This document shows positions 49,499 to 62,436 of a stretch of DNA of 64,000 nucleotides, piece by piece. Within the stretch, counting starts at the first letter, position 1; the number at the start of each line of letters is the position of its first letter. The DNA is taken from NCBI GenBank assembly GCA_050953725.1, contig JBMNNB010000001.1:434001-498000 (forward strand). Direction: 5' to 3'. The notes under the pieces were generated by a model that was not told the origin of the DNA, made no database searches, and saw only the letters and a program-made list of their open reading frames with translations. This DNA comes from DTU053 sp012520115 (GTDB lineage Bacteria > Bacillota > Clostridia > Oscillospirales > Acutalibacteraceae). A program made the position numbers and the translations under genes.

Positions 49499-49538
49499 TA
49501 CCTAAGTGGGGTATCTGAATCCGATAACCCACTTAGGT
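49499..49538 (+). terminator. Terminator of the dgt-dnaG-rpoD run
   Basis: ACCTAAGTGGG (49500-49510) pairs with CCCACTTAGGT (49528-49538); an inner stem-like ATC...GAT lies in the loop. It is followed by GCTTTATT, a modest U-tract. Confidence 0.8.
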
Positions 49539-49570
49539 GCTTTATTAGATTGATTCGCTTTGAGGTTCAG

Positions 49571-51169
49571 ATGATCAGATTAAACGAAATAAGGCTTCCC
49601 ATAGGCGCAAAGGCCGAAGATATAAAAAAGGCGGCGGCAAAAGAGCTGAACATCCCCGTTTCGGACATTAAGGATTTCCGAATAGCAAGGGAGTCCATTG
49701 ATTCAAGAAAAAAGGACAGAATCAGCTTTATCTACTCCGCAGAATTTTCAGTCGACGGGGACGAAAGCGCACTCATAGCCGCCTTCCCCGAAAACAAGGC
49801 AACCGTTTTTGAGCCTTACAACTATACACCGCCCGCCGTCAGGCGCACTTCACCCTTAAGGCCCGTCATCGTAGGCTTCGGCCCGGCAGGCATGTTTGCG
49901 GCTCTGCTTCTGTCACAGGCAGGGCTTCGCCCCATTGTGCTCGAAAGGGGCGAAAGGGTAGAAAACCGCACAAAATCCGTAAAGAATTTCTGGACAAGCA
50001 GAAAGCTCAATACAGAATCGAATGTCCAGTTCGGCGAGGGGGGAGCGGGCACCTTTTCCGATGGCAAGCTGACCACGGGCATAAAGGACCCCCGCTGCCG
50101 TGAGGTGTTCAGGGTACTGGCGGAGCACGGCGCACCGCAGGAGATTCTCTATTCCTCAAAGCCCCACATAGGCACCGATATGCTCGCCGATGTGGTGAAG
50201 AATATCAGAAACACGGTAATTCAGAACGGCGGCGAAATTTTGTTTAACTGCCGCTTCAGCGATTTGATTGTGGCAAACGGCGCTGTTTTCGGCGTGCGAT
50301 ACATTGAAAACGGCAAAACCGAAAAAGAAATCGAAACAGACTGCGTTTTACTCTGCATCGGCCATTCCGCAAGGGATACTGTCGAAATGCTCTATAACAA
50401 AGGCGTGAAGATTGACAAAAAGCCCTTCTCCGTCGGCGTCAGAATAGAGCATCCGCAGGAGCTTATAAACAAAATGCAGTACGGCAGGGAGTGGAACAAC
50501 CCGCTGCTCGGTGCCGCAGACTATAAGCTGTCCAATCACCCCTTACACGGCAGGGGAGGCTATACCTTCTGCATGTGTCCCGGCGGAACCGTCGTCACCG
50601 CCTCCTCAGAGGAGGGCGGCGTTGTGGTCAACGGCATGAGCGAATACGCCCGTGACGGCGAGAACGCAAACTCCGCAATTCTTGTTGGAATCGAGCCTGA
50701 CTTCTTTGAAAGCGAACACCCCTTAACAGGCATCGCCTTCCAGCGTGAGCTTGAACAAAAAGCGTATAGGCTCGGCGGCGGCGATTATACGGCACCCGCC
50801 CAGCTTGTAGGGGATTTTGTTAAGGACAGACCCTCAGTAAGGCTCGGCACAGTTAAGCCCACCTGTACCACGGGAGTCATAATGTCCGATATAAGAAAAG
50901 TCCTGCCCGACAAGGTGACAAGCACCATAAAGGACGCCCTCTTTGCCTTCGACAGGCAGTTCAAGGGCTTTTTGCTGCCTGACGCAGTCCTGACCGCCGT
51001 AGAGAGCAGAAGCTCCTCGCCGGTCAGAATCCTCAGGGACGATTTAAAACAGACCAATATCAGAGGCCTTTTCCCCTGCGGCGAGGGAGCTGGCTATGCA
51101 GGCGGAATCGTCTCCGCCGCAGTCGACGGATTAAGATGCGCCGAGGCCGTCCTGCTTGACGAGGTATAA
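49571..51169 (+). CDS. FAD-dependent oxidoreductase (NAD(FAD)-utilising dehydrogenase type)
   Basis: A 532-residue flavoprotein. A short N-terminal domain (about 1-85, IRLNEIRLPIGAKAEDIKKAA) is followed by the FAD-binding Rossmann motif VIVGFGPAGMFAALLLSQAGL at about 98, and then VQFGEGGAGTFSDGKLTTGIKD. The end has the GxxxGYAGGIVSAAVDG FAD loop. This matches a widespread family of uncharacterised clostridial FAD proteins. ATG 49571 follows GAGG; the upstream frame overlaps the rpoD terminator. The reaction is unknown. Confidence 0.85.
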   Translation: MIRLNEIRLPIGAKAEDIKKAAAKELNIPVSDIKDFRIARESIDSRKKDRISFIYSAEFSVDGDESALIAAFPENKATVFEPYNYTPPAVRRTSPLRPVIVGFGPAGMFAALLLSQAGLRPIVLERGERVENRTKSVKNFWTSRKLNTESNVQFGEGGAGTFSDGKLTTGIKDPRCREVFRVLAEHGAPQEILYSSKPHIGTDMLADVVKNIRNTVIQNGGEILFNCRFSDLIVANGAVFGVRYIENGKTEKEIETDCVLLCIGHSARDTVEMLYNKGVKIDKKPFSVGVRIEHPQELINKMQYGREWNNPLLGAADYKLSNHPLHGRGGYTFCMCPGGTVVTASSEEGGVVVNGMSEYARDGENANSAILVGIEPDFFESEHPLTGIAFQRELEQKAYRLGGGDYTAPAQLVGDFVKDRPSVRLGTVKPTCTTGVIMSDIRKVLPDKVTSTIKDALFAFDRQFKGFLLPDAVLTAVESRSSSPVRILRDDLKQTNIRGLFPCGEGAGYAGGIVSAAVDGLRCAEAVLLDEV

Positions 51170-51196
51170 AAAAGAGGAGCAGCCTCCTGCTCCTCT
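51167..51196 (-). terminator. Terminator between convergent FAD protein and dehydrogenase genes
   Basis: AGAGGAGCA (51173-51181) pairs with TGCTCCTCT (51188-51196). The T-run (TTTTTTATACC) follows on the minus strand, so it chiefly ends the dehydrogenase gene. Confidence 0.85.
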
Positions 51197-51212
51197 CATA
51201 TAATGTAAACTC

Positions 51213-52193
51213 TTAATCGACGGGGTATTTTACTCCGATTTGCCTTCTCAGTTCATCCATCTGGTGCATGATAAGGCGGCTCTGGTCGTGGGTTATGATG
51301 TCACTCTCCTTCTTTCCCTGACGAAGGCACTCCGAAGCCTCCATAATCTGCTCCTCAAAGCCGTTGCCAAAATAAGGACAGCTTATTTTCTCGACTTCCT
51401 TGCCCTCAATATGAAGCTCAATCTCCTGCGGGGCATAGGACCTTTCAACATAGACATAGCCCTTTTCGCCGAAAAGATAGCCTTCATTAGGCTTTCTGAC
51501 CGTCATACCGGAGGAGAGGGAAGCAATCGCCCCGTTCTTATATTTAATCAGATAGCAGCTGTGTATGTCCACGCCCTTTTCGCTAAGCTCCGCAACGGCC
51601 AGAATCTTCTCAGGCTCGGAGTTTGCATACCACGAAGCAAAGCTCAGGCAGTAGCAGCCCACATCAAGTATGGAGCCGCCGCCGTATTGCGGGTCAAAGG
51701 CGTGATGCTCCGGCTCGTCGGTCATATCATAGCTGAAGGTTGACTGTATACCCTTTATCTTGCCCAGTATGCCGGACTCAACTATCTCAATAAGCTTCTT
51801 AGTTCCGGGAACGAGCCTTGCCCACATGGCCTCCATAAGGAAAACATCGTTCTCCTTTGCAGCGGCAATCATGCGCTCAAGCTCGGAGATATTAAGTGTA
51901 ATGGGCTTTTCTGAGAGTACGGCCTTCTTATGATTCATAAAGAGTATTGCGTTATCTGCGTGAAGTCCGTGGGGAGTTGCTATGTAGGCTATATCTATGC
52001 CGTCAAAGGCGGCCATCTCCTCATAGCTGCCGAAGGAGTAGGGTATATTGTATTTCTCTGCGAAGAACGCTCCCTTTTTCTTGTTGCGGGAAGCTACAGC
52101 CACAAGCTGAGCGCCGGGCGTGTTATTGCAGGCCTGTGCGAACCTGTTTGCAATAGTGCCTGTGCCTACAATACCCCATCTGATTGTTTTCAT
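51213..52193 (-). CDS. Gfo/Idh/MocA-family oxidoreductase
   Basis: A 326-residue NAD(P)-dependent dehydrogenase. The N-terminal Rossmann fold starts TIRWGIVGTGTIANRFAQA; the family motif AVLSEKPITLNISE is at about 91-104 (EKP), and GGGSILDVGCYCLSFASW (catalytic region with Asp) at about 170-185. Typical substrates are sugars or polyols. ATG 52193 is preferred because SD GGAGG lies about 8 bases upstream. Stands alone. Confidence 0.88.
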   Translation of the reverse strand: MKTIRWGIVGTGTIANRFAQACNNTPGAQLVAVASRNKKKGAFFAEKYNIPYSFGSYEEMAAFDGIDIAYIATPHGLHADNAILFMNHKKAVLSEKPITLNISELERMIAAAKENDVFLMEAMWARLVPGTKKLIEIVESGILGKIKGIQSTFSYDMTDEPEHHAFDPQYGGGSILDVGCYCLSFASWYANSEPEKILAVAELSEKGVDIHSCYLIKYKNGAIASLSSGMTVRKPNEGYLFGEKGYVYVERSYAPQEIELHIEGKEVEKISCPYFGNGFEEQIMEASECLRQGKKESDIITHDQSRLIMHQMDELRRQIGVKYPVD

Positions 52194-52301
52194 GTTTAAT
52201 CCTCCTAAATTCAATCTGATAAAATCATAGCAACACAGGGTATTTATGTCAACCGCTTACGGCATAATAGAATGGTAATATATTTTGCAGGAAGGGATTC
52301 T

Positions 52302-53150
52302 ATGAAAACCGGAGTTATCGATATCGGAGGAGGCATGCGTGGCATTTATGCCGCCGGTGTCTTTGACGGCTTTATTGACTTTAAAATTCATTTTGATTAC
52401 TGTATCGGCGTTTCCGCAGGTACGGCCAATATCGTATCCTTTCTTGCGGGTCAGAGGGGCAGGAATTACAGGTTCTATATCCGCCACGCACAGGACAGAA
52501 GATATATGAGCTTAGATAACATGATAAGAAGGGGCGAGTATTTCAACCTCTCTTATATCTACGAAACCCTTACAAACCATGTCGACCCGTTAAACTACGA
52601 CGCACTGATAGCTTCAGACAGCGAAATGAAAATCGTCGTCACAAACGCAAAAACGGCGCAGCCCGAATACTTTGACAAAAAGGTTTTTTCAGAGCGCAAC
52701 TGCAGGGCGATAATGGCCTCCTGCGCCCTGCCGATTGCCTGCAGAGCGGTTGAGATAGACGGCAACGAGTATTTTGACGGGGGCGTGGCCGACCCAATCC
52801 CCATAAAAAAGGCCCTCGAGGACGGCTGCGACAGGGTAGTCGTGCTAATGCCGAGGAATATAGCCCTCAGAAAAAAGCCCGAGATACTCAAACCCGTCTA
52901 TTACAGAGTATTAAAGGACTATCCCGAGCTTATCGAAACCATAAACAACAGACACGAAATATATAACCGTTCAATCGACGAGCTGCTTGAGTTAAAAGAG
53001 CAGGGCAGAGCGCTCATAATCTGCCCCGCAATAAATATAAACGCACGGATAACCTCAAAGAACGCAAGACTCCTTGACAGACTGTATAAGCTCGGCAGGC
53101 AGGATGCGGTCAAAGCCCTGCCCGCCCTTCGTGAATGGGGTCTGCTGTAG
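52302..53150 (+). CDS. Patatin-like phospholipase family protein
   Basis: A 282-residue protein with the patatin oxyanion loop DIGGGMRGIYAAGVFDG at the N-terminus, nucleophile elbow GVSAGT (about 42-47) and the catalytic Asp motif EYFDGGVADPIP (DGG) at about 163-173. It is close to the RssA/YjjU-type cytosolic group of acyl hydrolases. ATG 52302 follows SD GGAAGGGA. Divergently arranged with the dehydrogenase at 51213. Confidence 0.9.
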   Translation: MKTGVIDIGGGMRGIYAAGVFDGFIDFKIHFDYCIGVSAGTANIVSFLAGQRGRNYRFYIRHAQDRRYMSLDNMIRRGEYFNLSYIYETLTNHVDPLNYDALIASDSEMKIVVTNAKTAQPEYFDKKVFSERNCRAIMASCALPIACRAVEIDGNEYFDGGVADPIPIKKALEDGCDRVVVLMPRNIALRKKPEILKPVYYRVLKDYPELIETINNRHEIYNRSIDELLELKEQGRALIICPAININARITSKNARLLDRLYKLGRQDAVKALPALREWGLL

Positions 53151-53153
53151 AAT

Positions 53154-53185
53154 AAAAAAAGGAAGCGAGAAAATCGCTTCCTTTT
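53154..53185. terminator. Bidirectional terminator between patatin and second dehydrogenase genes
   Basis: GGAAGCGA (53161-53168) pairs with TCGCTTCC (53174-53181), with A7 before and T4 after, so it serves both convergent genes. Confidence 0.9.
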
Positions 53186-53199
53186 ATAATAGTATTAAG

Positions 53200-54273
53200 T
53201 TAATCGAGAACTATCTCATGGCCTGTCTCTGCCGATTTGTAGATAGAGTCAAGTATTCTCATTACATCAACGCCGTCCTGTGCGGGAGCAATGCAGGGAG
53301 TACCGTTGAGGATGCAGTCGATATAGTGGTTGATCTCATTCTCAAAGAGACCGTCAAAGCTGAGAGCGGTATTGTGCGGGAAGTCGATGTTTACCATATA
53401 GTCGTTGATCTCAGTAAACATCTCAACCTCAGGCTTTAAGATTGCGCCGCCCTTTGTGCCGAACAGCTCAATCTCGCCCTTGCCGGACTTTAAGTTCAGG
53501 CTGTAGCTTGTCTCAAGGGAAATAACAGCGCCGTTGTCAAAGCGGACAAGAGCAGTTGCAAGGTCCTCAACATCGCAGATGTCATTTTCGCCTGCCTCAA
53601 CGGAGGTGTAGCCTCTGCTGGTCTTGATGTTCGGACGGTTGAAAAGCTTCTGGAAGGTTGCGCCGTAAACCGAAACAGGCTTCGGGTTGCCCATAAGGTA
53701 TCTTACAAGGTCAAGCACATGAACGCCAAGGTCGATAAGCGGGCCGCCGCCTGAACGGGACTTGTCGCCGAACCAGCCGCCGGGGTTGCCGTTCCTGCGC
53801 AGGTATGTAGCCTTTGCGTAATAAATGTCGCCGAAGAAGCCCTTGTCGGCATAATCCTTAACAAGCAGACAGTCGTTGCCGTGACGGCGTACAAAGCCTA
53901 TCATAAGCAGCTTGCCGGCCTTGTCGGCGGCAGCCTTCATAAGCTTTGCCTCTTCCTCGTTCATAGCCATGGGCTTTTCGCACAGAACATGCTTGCCTGC
54001 ATTGAGAGCGGCAATGGAGCACTCCGCATGAGCCGAGTTCCATGTGCAGACGCTTACAGCATCGATTTCCGGAAGGGCCTTAAACATCTCATCCTTATCC
54101 GTAAATGTTCTCTCAAGCGGCACATTAAAACGCTCTGCCATTTTTGTTACACGCTCTTTGTTAATATCGCAAAGAGCATAAATCTCTACATTGGGGTTCT
54201 TCTGATAGGATTCAAGATGATTCTTGCTTATTCCGCCGGTACCAATGACGGCAATTTTAAGTAACTTTGACAA
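53200..54273 (-). CDS. Gfo/Idh/MocA-family oxidoreductase
   Basis: A 357-residue dehydrogenase. Rossmann start KIAVIGTGGISKNHLESYQ, the family motif KHVLCEKPMAMNEEEAK at about 91-107, GGGPLIDLGVHVLDLVRYL at about 170-188 and a beta-sheet C-terminal domain. Likely acts on sugar-type substrates such as inositol or hexose derivatives; no operon partner. The start is taken as TTG 54273 (SD GGAG 7 bases upstream); the GTG at 54282 abuts that SD. Confidence 0.87.
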   Translation of the reverse strand: MSKLLKIAVIGTGGISKNHLESYQKNPNVEIYALCDINKERVTKMAERFNVPLERTFTDKDEMFKALPEIDAVSVCTWNSAHAECSIAALNAGKHVLCEKPMAMNEEEAKLMKAAADKAGKLLMIGFVRRHGNDCLLVKDYADKGFFGDIYYAKATYLRRNGNPGGWFGDKSRSGGGPLIDLGVHVLDLVRYLMGNPKPVSVYGATFQKLFNRPNIKTSRGYTSVEAGENDICDVEDLATALVRFDNGAVISLETSYSLNLKSGKGEIELFGTKGGAILKPEVEMFTEINDYMVNIDFPHNTALSFDGLFENEINHYIDCILNGTPCIAPAQDGVDVMRILDSIYKSAETGHEIVLD

Positions 54274-54383
54274 AGGGTCCACTCCAATCTAATTATATAC
54301 ATAGCACTGTTGCCTTATATAATAATATCATTATATATAGAGAATGCAAGAGTGCAGCGTCAATATTTTTAAGCGGAAAGCAT

Positions 54384-54413
54384 AAAAAAACAGGGGGAGC
54401 TCATCCCCCTGTT
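54384..54413 (-). terminator. Terminator of the sleB-like gene
   Basis: On the minus strand CAGGGGG (54411-54405) pairs with CCCCCTG (54397-54391), followed by TTTTTTTATG. Confidence 0.93.
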
Positions 54414-54432
54414 AAACATTATAAAAAGTGAG

Positions 54433-55185
54433 TTATCTGCAGAATACATGCTCGCCGATTGTGACCGTGACGGGTCTTTTTCTTATCCACTGGTTGGAGG
54501 TCTTAGCAGGGTTATAATAGTATATGGCGCCGCCGGTCGGGTCCCAGCCGTTAATTGCGTCCTGCGCAGCCTTTTTTGCGGTGGCATTGGGTGCAACGCT
54601 CCAGTTGCTGTCATAGACACAGCTGAAAGCGCCGGACTGATAAACAACTCCGCCGATTGTGTCGGGGAAGGAGGGGTGCTTGACACGGTTCAGAACAACA
54701 GCACCGACAGCAACCTGTCCGGTGTAGGATTCGCCTCTTGCCTCAGCACCTATGACCCTTGCGAGCAGGTAAACGTCGCTGGAGCTGAATTTGCCCGAGC
54801 CGCCTCCGCCGGAAGAACCGCTGCCGCCGCCAAGACCGAGATACAGCAAGGTCTTAGGGCCTGCGATTCCGTCTACTTTAAGTCCGCAGTTTTTCTGAAA
54901 GGCCTTAACGGCATTCTGAGTCATAACGCCGAATATGCCGTCCACATTTCCTTTATAATAGCCGAGCTCCTTCAGCTTCTTCTGAACCTTCCTTACCTCG
55001 TCGCCTCTTGAGCCGAGCTTCGACAGAGTCTCGTCTGCAAGAATGAAATCATCGTGCAGCGAATAGCTGTCGGCAAGCGAGAACATACCATATGAAATAG
55101 AGAAAACAAGGGCGACCACCGTCAGAAAAAACACAGTTCTTATAATGCGCCTGTCTTTCTCGGATTTTGATTTATTAGGTTTCAT
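54433..55185 (-). CDS. sleB: Cell-wall hydrolase, SleB type (spore cortex-lytic enzyme)
   Basis: A 250-residue exported protein. An N-terminal membrane or signal segment (IIRTVFFLTVVALVFSISYGMFSL, about 14-37) is followed by a PG-binding-1 domain (RGDEVRKVQKKLKELGYYKG to GIAGPKTLLYLGL, about 58-118), a Gly/Ser linker (GGGSGSSGGGG) and the Hydrolase_2 catalytic domain (YLLARVIGAEARGESYTGQVAV with the catalytic Glu, to TSNQWIRKRPVTVTIGEHVF). This layout matches SleB, the lytic transglycosylase that opens the cortex during germination; vegetative homologues exist. Directly upstream of the rRNA operon but opposite in direction. Confidence 0.9.
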   Translation of the reverse strand: MKPNKSKSEKDRRIIRTVFFLTVVALVFSISYGMFSLADSYSLHDDFILADETLSKLGSRGDEVRKVQKKLKELGYYKGNVDGIFGVMTQNAVKAFQKNCGLKVDGIAGPKTLLYLGLGGGSGSSGGGGSGKFSSSDVYLLARVIGAEARGESYTGQVAVGAVVLNRVKHPSFPDTIGGVVYQSGAFSCVYDSNWSVAPNATAKKAAQDAINGWDPTGGAIYYYNPAKTSNQWIRKRPVTVTIGEHVFCR

Positions 55186-55415
55186 TTTGATTACCTCTCA
55201 ATGAAAATTTCAATATAGTTATATCCATTTAGGATATCTTTTTTCAAAATCTGCCCATAAAAAATTTGGTAATAATATTTATTAAGCAAAAGCAAAAAAT
55301 GTTTACGATAATATATAGGTAAATGTATAAAAGAACTGCTCTTGTAACAAAATGTTATTCAAGGCCGTAAAATAAAAAAGATTTTGAGAAAATCAAAAAA
55401 ATTCAAAAAAAACGG
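55186..55415. other. AT-rich intergenic region between sleB and the rRNA promoters
   Basis: No gene seen. A-tracts (AAAAAGATTTTGAGAAAATC and similar) directly upstream of the rRNA promoter P1 resemble an UP element that increases rRNA promoter strength. Confidence 0.5.
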
Positions 55416-55445
55416 TTGACAACGGATAATTAGCTATGATATTAT
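55416..55445 (+). promoter_or_regulatory. rRNA promoter P1
   Basis: TTGACA (55416-55421), 18-base spacer, TATTAT (55440-55445), preceded by A-rich DNA. Confidence 0.65.
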
Positions 55446-55523
55446 AGCGAAGCCGTCTTGAGAGGGCGGCGGGAGTTAGGTCTAGAGAGGCAGTAATTTC
55501 CGTAAAAAGATAAAAAATAGCTC

Positions 55524-55552
55524 TTGACAATGTCTAATGGATATGATAAATT
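55524..55552 (+). promoter_or_regulatory. rRNA promoter P2
   Basis: TTGACA (55524-55529), 17-base spacer, TAAATT (55547-55552), about 210 bases before the mature 16S 5' end. Confidence 0.75.
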
Positions 55553-55597
55553 AAAAGTCCCGCAAGACGGAAGTCAAGAGGGAGAGCTTGGACCTTG

Positions 55598-55613
55598 AAA
55601 ATTAAACAACGAC
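55598..55613 (+). other. Left arm of the pre-16S processing stem
   Basis: AAAATTAAACAACGAC (55598-55613) is perfectly complementary to GTCGTTGTTTAATTTT at 57334-57349, flanking 16S rRNA: the RNase III-type processing stem. Confidence 0.9.
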
Positions 55614-55761
55614 AGAAAACAAGGAACCCTGAAATTTCTTGTGTAAGTATAAAAGCTTACAACAGTGATTCCGAAAACGGAATTAAAAATTAGTCAGAAG
55701 ACGAAATGAGCTAACGAGCTCTGAAAACGGTTGTAGCGGCCTTAGGGTCGATATAATACAA

Positions 55762-57275
<1,514 letters not shown>

Positions 57276-57333
57276 TGGAGAAAAGCTCTCACGAGACAGA
57301 GAGCGAATCCTAGGTCAGAGGGACCTTGTAGAA

Positions 57334-57349
57334 GTCGTTGTTTAATTTT
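57334..57349 (+). other. Right arm of the pre-16S processing stem
   Basis: GTCGTTGTTTAATTTT, perfectly complementary to the left arm at 55598-55613. Confidence 0.9.
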
Positions 57350-57405
57350 TGAGGTTCGGGTAAGGCGAGCGTGTCGAAAAAGCTGCCGGGCGGGCCAACC
57401 AGTAT

Positions 57406-57481
57406 GGGGGTGTAGCTCAGCTGGGAGAGCACCTGCTTTGCAAGCAGGGGGTCATCGGTTCGATCCCGTTCATCTCCACCA
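57406..57481 (+). tRNA. tRNA-Ala (TGC)
   Basis: A 76-base cloverleaf in the 16S-23S spacer; acceptor GGGGGTG with CATCTCC (two wobble pairs), anticodon TGC in CTTTGCAAG, encoded CCA. Confidence 0.97.
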
Positions 57482-57518
57482 AGGGACTGCCGGGAGAAGA
57501 TTTGACGCAGTGCCAAAT

Positions 57519-57595
<77 letters not shown>

Positions 57596-57661
57596 AGCTA
57601 CCTGAGAAGGTAGTCCGCGAACTGAGAACCGCAAGCGAAAGCTTGTAGGAAATGTACCTTG

Positions 57662-57685
57662 AAAACTGAACAATGAAGTAAAGCA
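57662..57685 (+). other. Left arm of the pre-23S processing stem
   Basis: AAAACTGAACAATG (57662-57675) and TAAAGCA (57679-57685) pair with CATTGTTCAGTTTT (60579-60592) and TGCTTTA (60566-60572) beyond the 23S 3' end. Confidence 0.9.
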
Positions 57686-57766
57686 AGATGATTAATTTTA
57701 GGGTAACAACTACAATTAATTCGTCGAGTTGAGAAATACTTGAGAACCATAAAGATTCAAAAGAAT

Positions 57767-60562
<2,796 letters not shown>

Positions 60563-60565
60563 TTC

Positions 60566-60592
60566 TGCTTTATGGTTCCATTGTTCAGTTTT
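60566..60592 (+). other. Right arm of the pre-23S processing stem
   Basis: TGCTTTA and CATTGTTCAGTTTT, complementary to 57662-57685. Confidence 0.9.
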
Positions 60593-60639
60593 TAGGGTAT
60601 ATTTCCGGTAACGAAGTTACTGTTATATCCGGTGACCGT

Positions 60640-60715
60640 GCACCATTAGCTCAGTTGGTAGAGCACCTGACTCTTAATCAGGGTGTCCACGGTTCGAGCC
60701 CGTGATGGTGTACCA
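60640..60715 (+). tRNA. tRNA-Lys (CTT)
   Basis: A 76-base cloverleaf between 23S and the first 5S; acceptor GCACCAT with ATGGTGT, anticodon CTT in loop CTCTTAA, encoded CCA. Confidence 0.97.
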
Positions 60716-60720
60716 ATAAT

Positions 60721-60796
60721 GGCCCGTTGGTCAAGTGGCCTAAGACTCCGGCCTCTCACGCCGGCAACAGGGGTTCGAATCCCCTACGGGTCACCA
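60721..60796 (+). tRNA. tRNA-Glu (CTC)
   Basis: A 76-base cloverleaf, acceptor GGCCCGT with ACGGGTC, anticodon CTC in loop CTCTCAC, encoded CCA. Five bases after tRNA-Lys. Confidence 0.97.
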
Positions 60797-60825
60797 TAGT
60801 TTATTGGCTGAAAGGCTGTTTATAA

Positions 60826-60941
60826 ATCGGTGTTGATTGCTTTGAGGATCCACCCGTTCCCATACCGAACACGGTAGTTAAGCTCAATAGCGCCGAAGAT
60901 ACTTGGCGGGAGACTGCTTGGGAAAATAGGTAATGCCGATA
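60826..60941 (+). rRNA. 5S ribosomal RNA, copy 1
   Basis: About 115 bases. Ends pair as TCGGTGTT (60827-60834) with AATGCCGA (60932-60939); the core has CCACCCGTTCCCATACCGAA and TACTTGGCGGGAGACTGC. It differs from copy 2 at several sites, mostly in the helix I and II strands. Confidence 0.93.
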
Positions 60942-60978
60942 CTGCTATTCAGAGTAGTTTGACTCTTTGAATACATAT

Positions 60979-61054
60979 TCCTCCTTAGCTCAGTCGGTAG
61001 AGCATGCGGCTGTTAACCGCAGGGTCGTTGGTTCGAGTCCAACAGGGGGAGCCA
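60979..61054 (+). tRNA. tRNA-Asn (GTT)
   Basis: A 76-base cloverleaf lying between the two 5S genes; acceptor TCCTCCT with AGGGGGA, anticodon GTT in loop CTGTTAA, encoded CCA. Confidence 0.97.
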
Positions 61055-61057
61055 TTA

Positions 61058-61172
61058 GTTGGTGTTGATTGCGCTGAGGACCCACCCGTTCCCATCCCGA
61101 ACACGGTAGTTAAGCTCAGTTGCGCCGAAGATACTTGGCGGGGGACTGCCTGGGAAAATAGGTAATGCCAAC
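61058..61172 (+). rRNA. 5S ribosomal RNA, copy 2
   Basis: About 115 bases. Ends pair as GTTGGTGTT (61058-61066) with AATGCCAAC (61164-61172); the core CCACCCGTTCCCATCCCGAA and TACTTGGCGGGGGACTGCC match 5S. Last gene of the rRNA operon. Confidence 0.94.
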
Positions 61173-61177
61173 ATAAA

Positions 61178-61205
61178 AGACTGCTGGAAACAGCAGTCTT
61201 TTTCT
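61178..61205. terminator. Terminator of the rRNA operon, bidirectional
   Basis: AGACTGCTG (61178-61186) pairs with CAGCAGTCT (61191-61199), GAAA loop, then TTTTTCTTTTT. On the minus strand TTTTATG follows, so it also ends the thpR transcript. Confidence 0.93.
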
Positions 61206-61207
61206 TT

Positions 61208-61714
61208 TTATATCTTTGTTGAGTATATTTCAGTGTATGTCAGTTTTCCTCTTATTCTCTCAGACTTCATAAGCGACAGTCTGTTTGCTATCATGCCGAA
61301 CTCCTCAAAGTCAATATTGATCTTTGCCTTATCCGCCTCAACCTCTCTTGCGAGCGTTATGTGGGGCTTGAAAATCTCCTTAACATCGGCCTTGTAGCCG
61401 TACTCCTGCAAATCTCTGCATAGATTGCGGTACAGCCTGTTCAGAGCAGGATTCTCCTTGATGCCGATCCAGTAAATATCCGACCTGAATGAGCCCACGC
61501 CGCTGAAATTCAGCTCGATTTCCTCAGTGAAGCTCTTGTCCATGCAAAGCTTAATAGCCCTGTAATCCTCGACTTCGCCTAAGAACACGACTGTCAGATG
61601 CAGATTCTCAGGGCTTGTGAACCTGCCCGTTGCACACTCCCTCAGCTTATTCTGCACCTCTATTATTCTTGACTTAGTTTCGGTATCGAAATTAATCGCA
61701 ATAAATAATCTCAT
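61208..61714 (-). CDS. thpR: RNA 2',3'-cyclic phosphodiesterase (LigT/ThpR family)
   Basis: A 168-residue protein of the 2H phosphoesterase superfamily. The two catalytic HxT motifs are HLTVVF at about 39 and HITLAR at about 125, with N-terminal RLFIAINFD. It opens 2',3'-cyclic phosphate ends of RNA. ATG 61714 overlaps the sfsA stop as ATGA, so the two are coupled. Confidence 0.92.
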   Translation of the reverse strand: MRLFIAINFDTETKSRIIEVQNKLRECATGRFTSPENLHLTVVFLGEVEDYRAIKLCMDKSFTEEIELNFSGVGSFRSDIYWIGIKENPALNRLYRNLCRDLQEYGYKADVKEIFKPHITLAREVEADKAKINIDFEEFGMIANRLSLMKSERIRGKLTYTEIYSTKI

Positions 61715-62391
61715 ATCTGAACCTCTATTTCCTCTGCGGGATAAATCCCGTCGAAAGTGACATTGCAGTTAAAGGCCCTGATTATTACGCCCTTCTCCTT
61801 TGCCTTTTTCAGCGCCTCGGCAAAGGCCCTGTCCTGCCTTGCATTCGGTCTGAAAACCTCAATTCCGTCCATTTGCACAATAAACACTATGCAGGCCTTG
61901 AAGCCAGCTTCAATAAGGCTTATAAGCTCCTTAACATGCTTCAGCCCTCTCTCTGTCGGCGCATCGGGGAAAAGCGCAACGCCGTCATCCTCAAGGGTCA
62001 CCCCCTTGACCTCAATGAAGGCCATATTGTTTTCAAGCTCGACAAGAAAATCAAAGCGGGAGTTTAGCTTCTTGTACTCCGGTTTTACTTTAATAATATT
62101 ATTGAACAGCCTGCCCTGATTAATTATTTCCAGTGCAACAGTATTTGACACCTGACTGTCCGTATTTACAAGCAAATCCTGTTTGTAAACTGAAATGAGG
62201 TCATATTTAGTCTTCCTGACGGGCGAGATATTCTCCTGCACGAAGATATCCGCTCCGTTAATAAACAGCTCCCTGCACCTGCCCGTGGTCTTTATATGGC
62301 ACAGCTCTTCTTTACCGTCAATCAGGATGGTCGCAGTAAACCTGTTTTTTCTCTCTATGAATTCAGCTCGTTTTATTCTGTCGTACTTCAT
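61711..62391 (-). CDS. sfsA: Sugar fermentation stimulation protein homologue SfsA
   Basis: A 226-residue protein with N-terminal RAEFIERKNRFTATILIDG, CHIKTTGRCRELF, SRFDFLVELENNMAFIEVKGVTLEDDGVA (nuclease-like DxxxE-x-K core) and LFPDAPTERGLKHVKELI, all SfsA hallmarks. E. coli SfsA was found through maltose gene expression; the family looks nuclease-like and its function is open. The SD before ATG 62391 is weak. Coupled to thpR by a 4-base overlap. Confidence 0.93.
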   Translation of the reverse strand: MKYDRIKRAEFIERKNRFTATILIDGKEELCHIKTTGRCRELFINGADIFVQENISPVRKTKYDLISVYKQDLLVNTDSQVSNTVALEIINQGRLFNNIIKVKPEYKKLNSRFDFLVELENNMAFIEVKGVTLEDDGVALFPDAPTERGLKHVKELISLIEAGFKACIVFIVQMDGIEVFRPNARQDRAFAEALKKAKEKGVIIRAFNCNVTFDGIYPAEEIEVQI

Positions 62392-62400
62392 TTTAACATT

Positions 62401-62425
62401 AAGGGAGCGTAAAATACGCTCCCTG
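62401..62425. terminator. Hairpin between the metallophosphoesterase and sfsA genes
   Basis: AGGGAGCGT (62401-62409) pairs with ACGCTCCCT (62415-62423). The stronger T-rich side (GTTTTATTTTG) is on the plus strand; on the minus strand the tract is CTTAATGTT. It may attenuate rather than end read-through into sfsA. Confidence 0.6.
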
Positions 62426-62436
62426 TTTTATTTTGA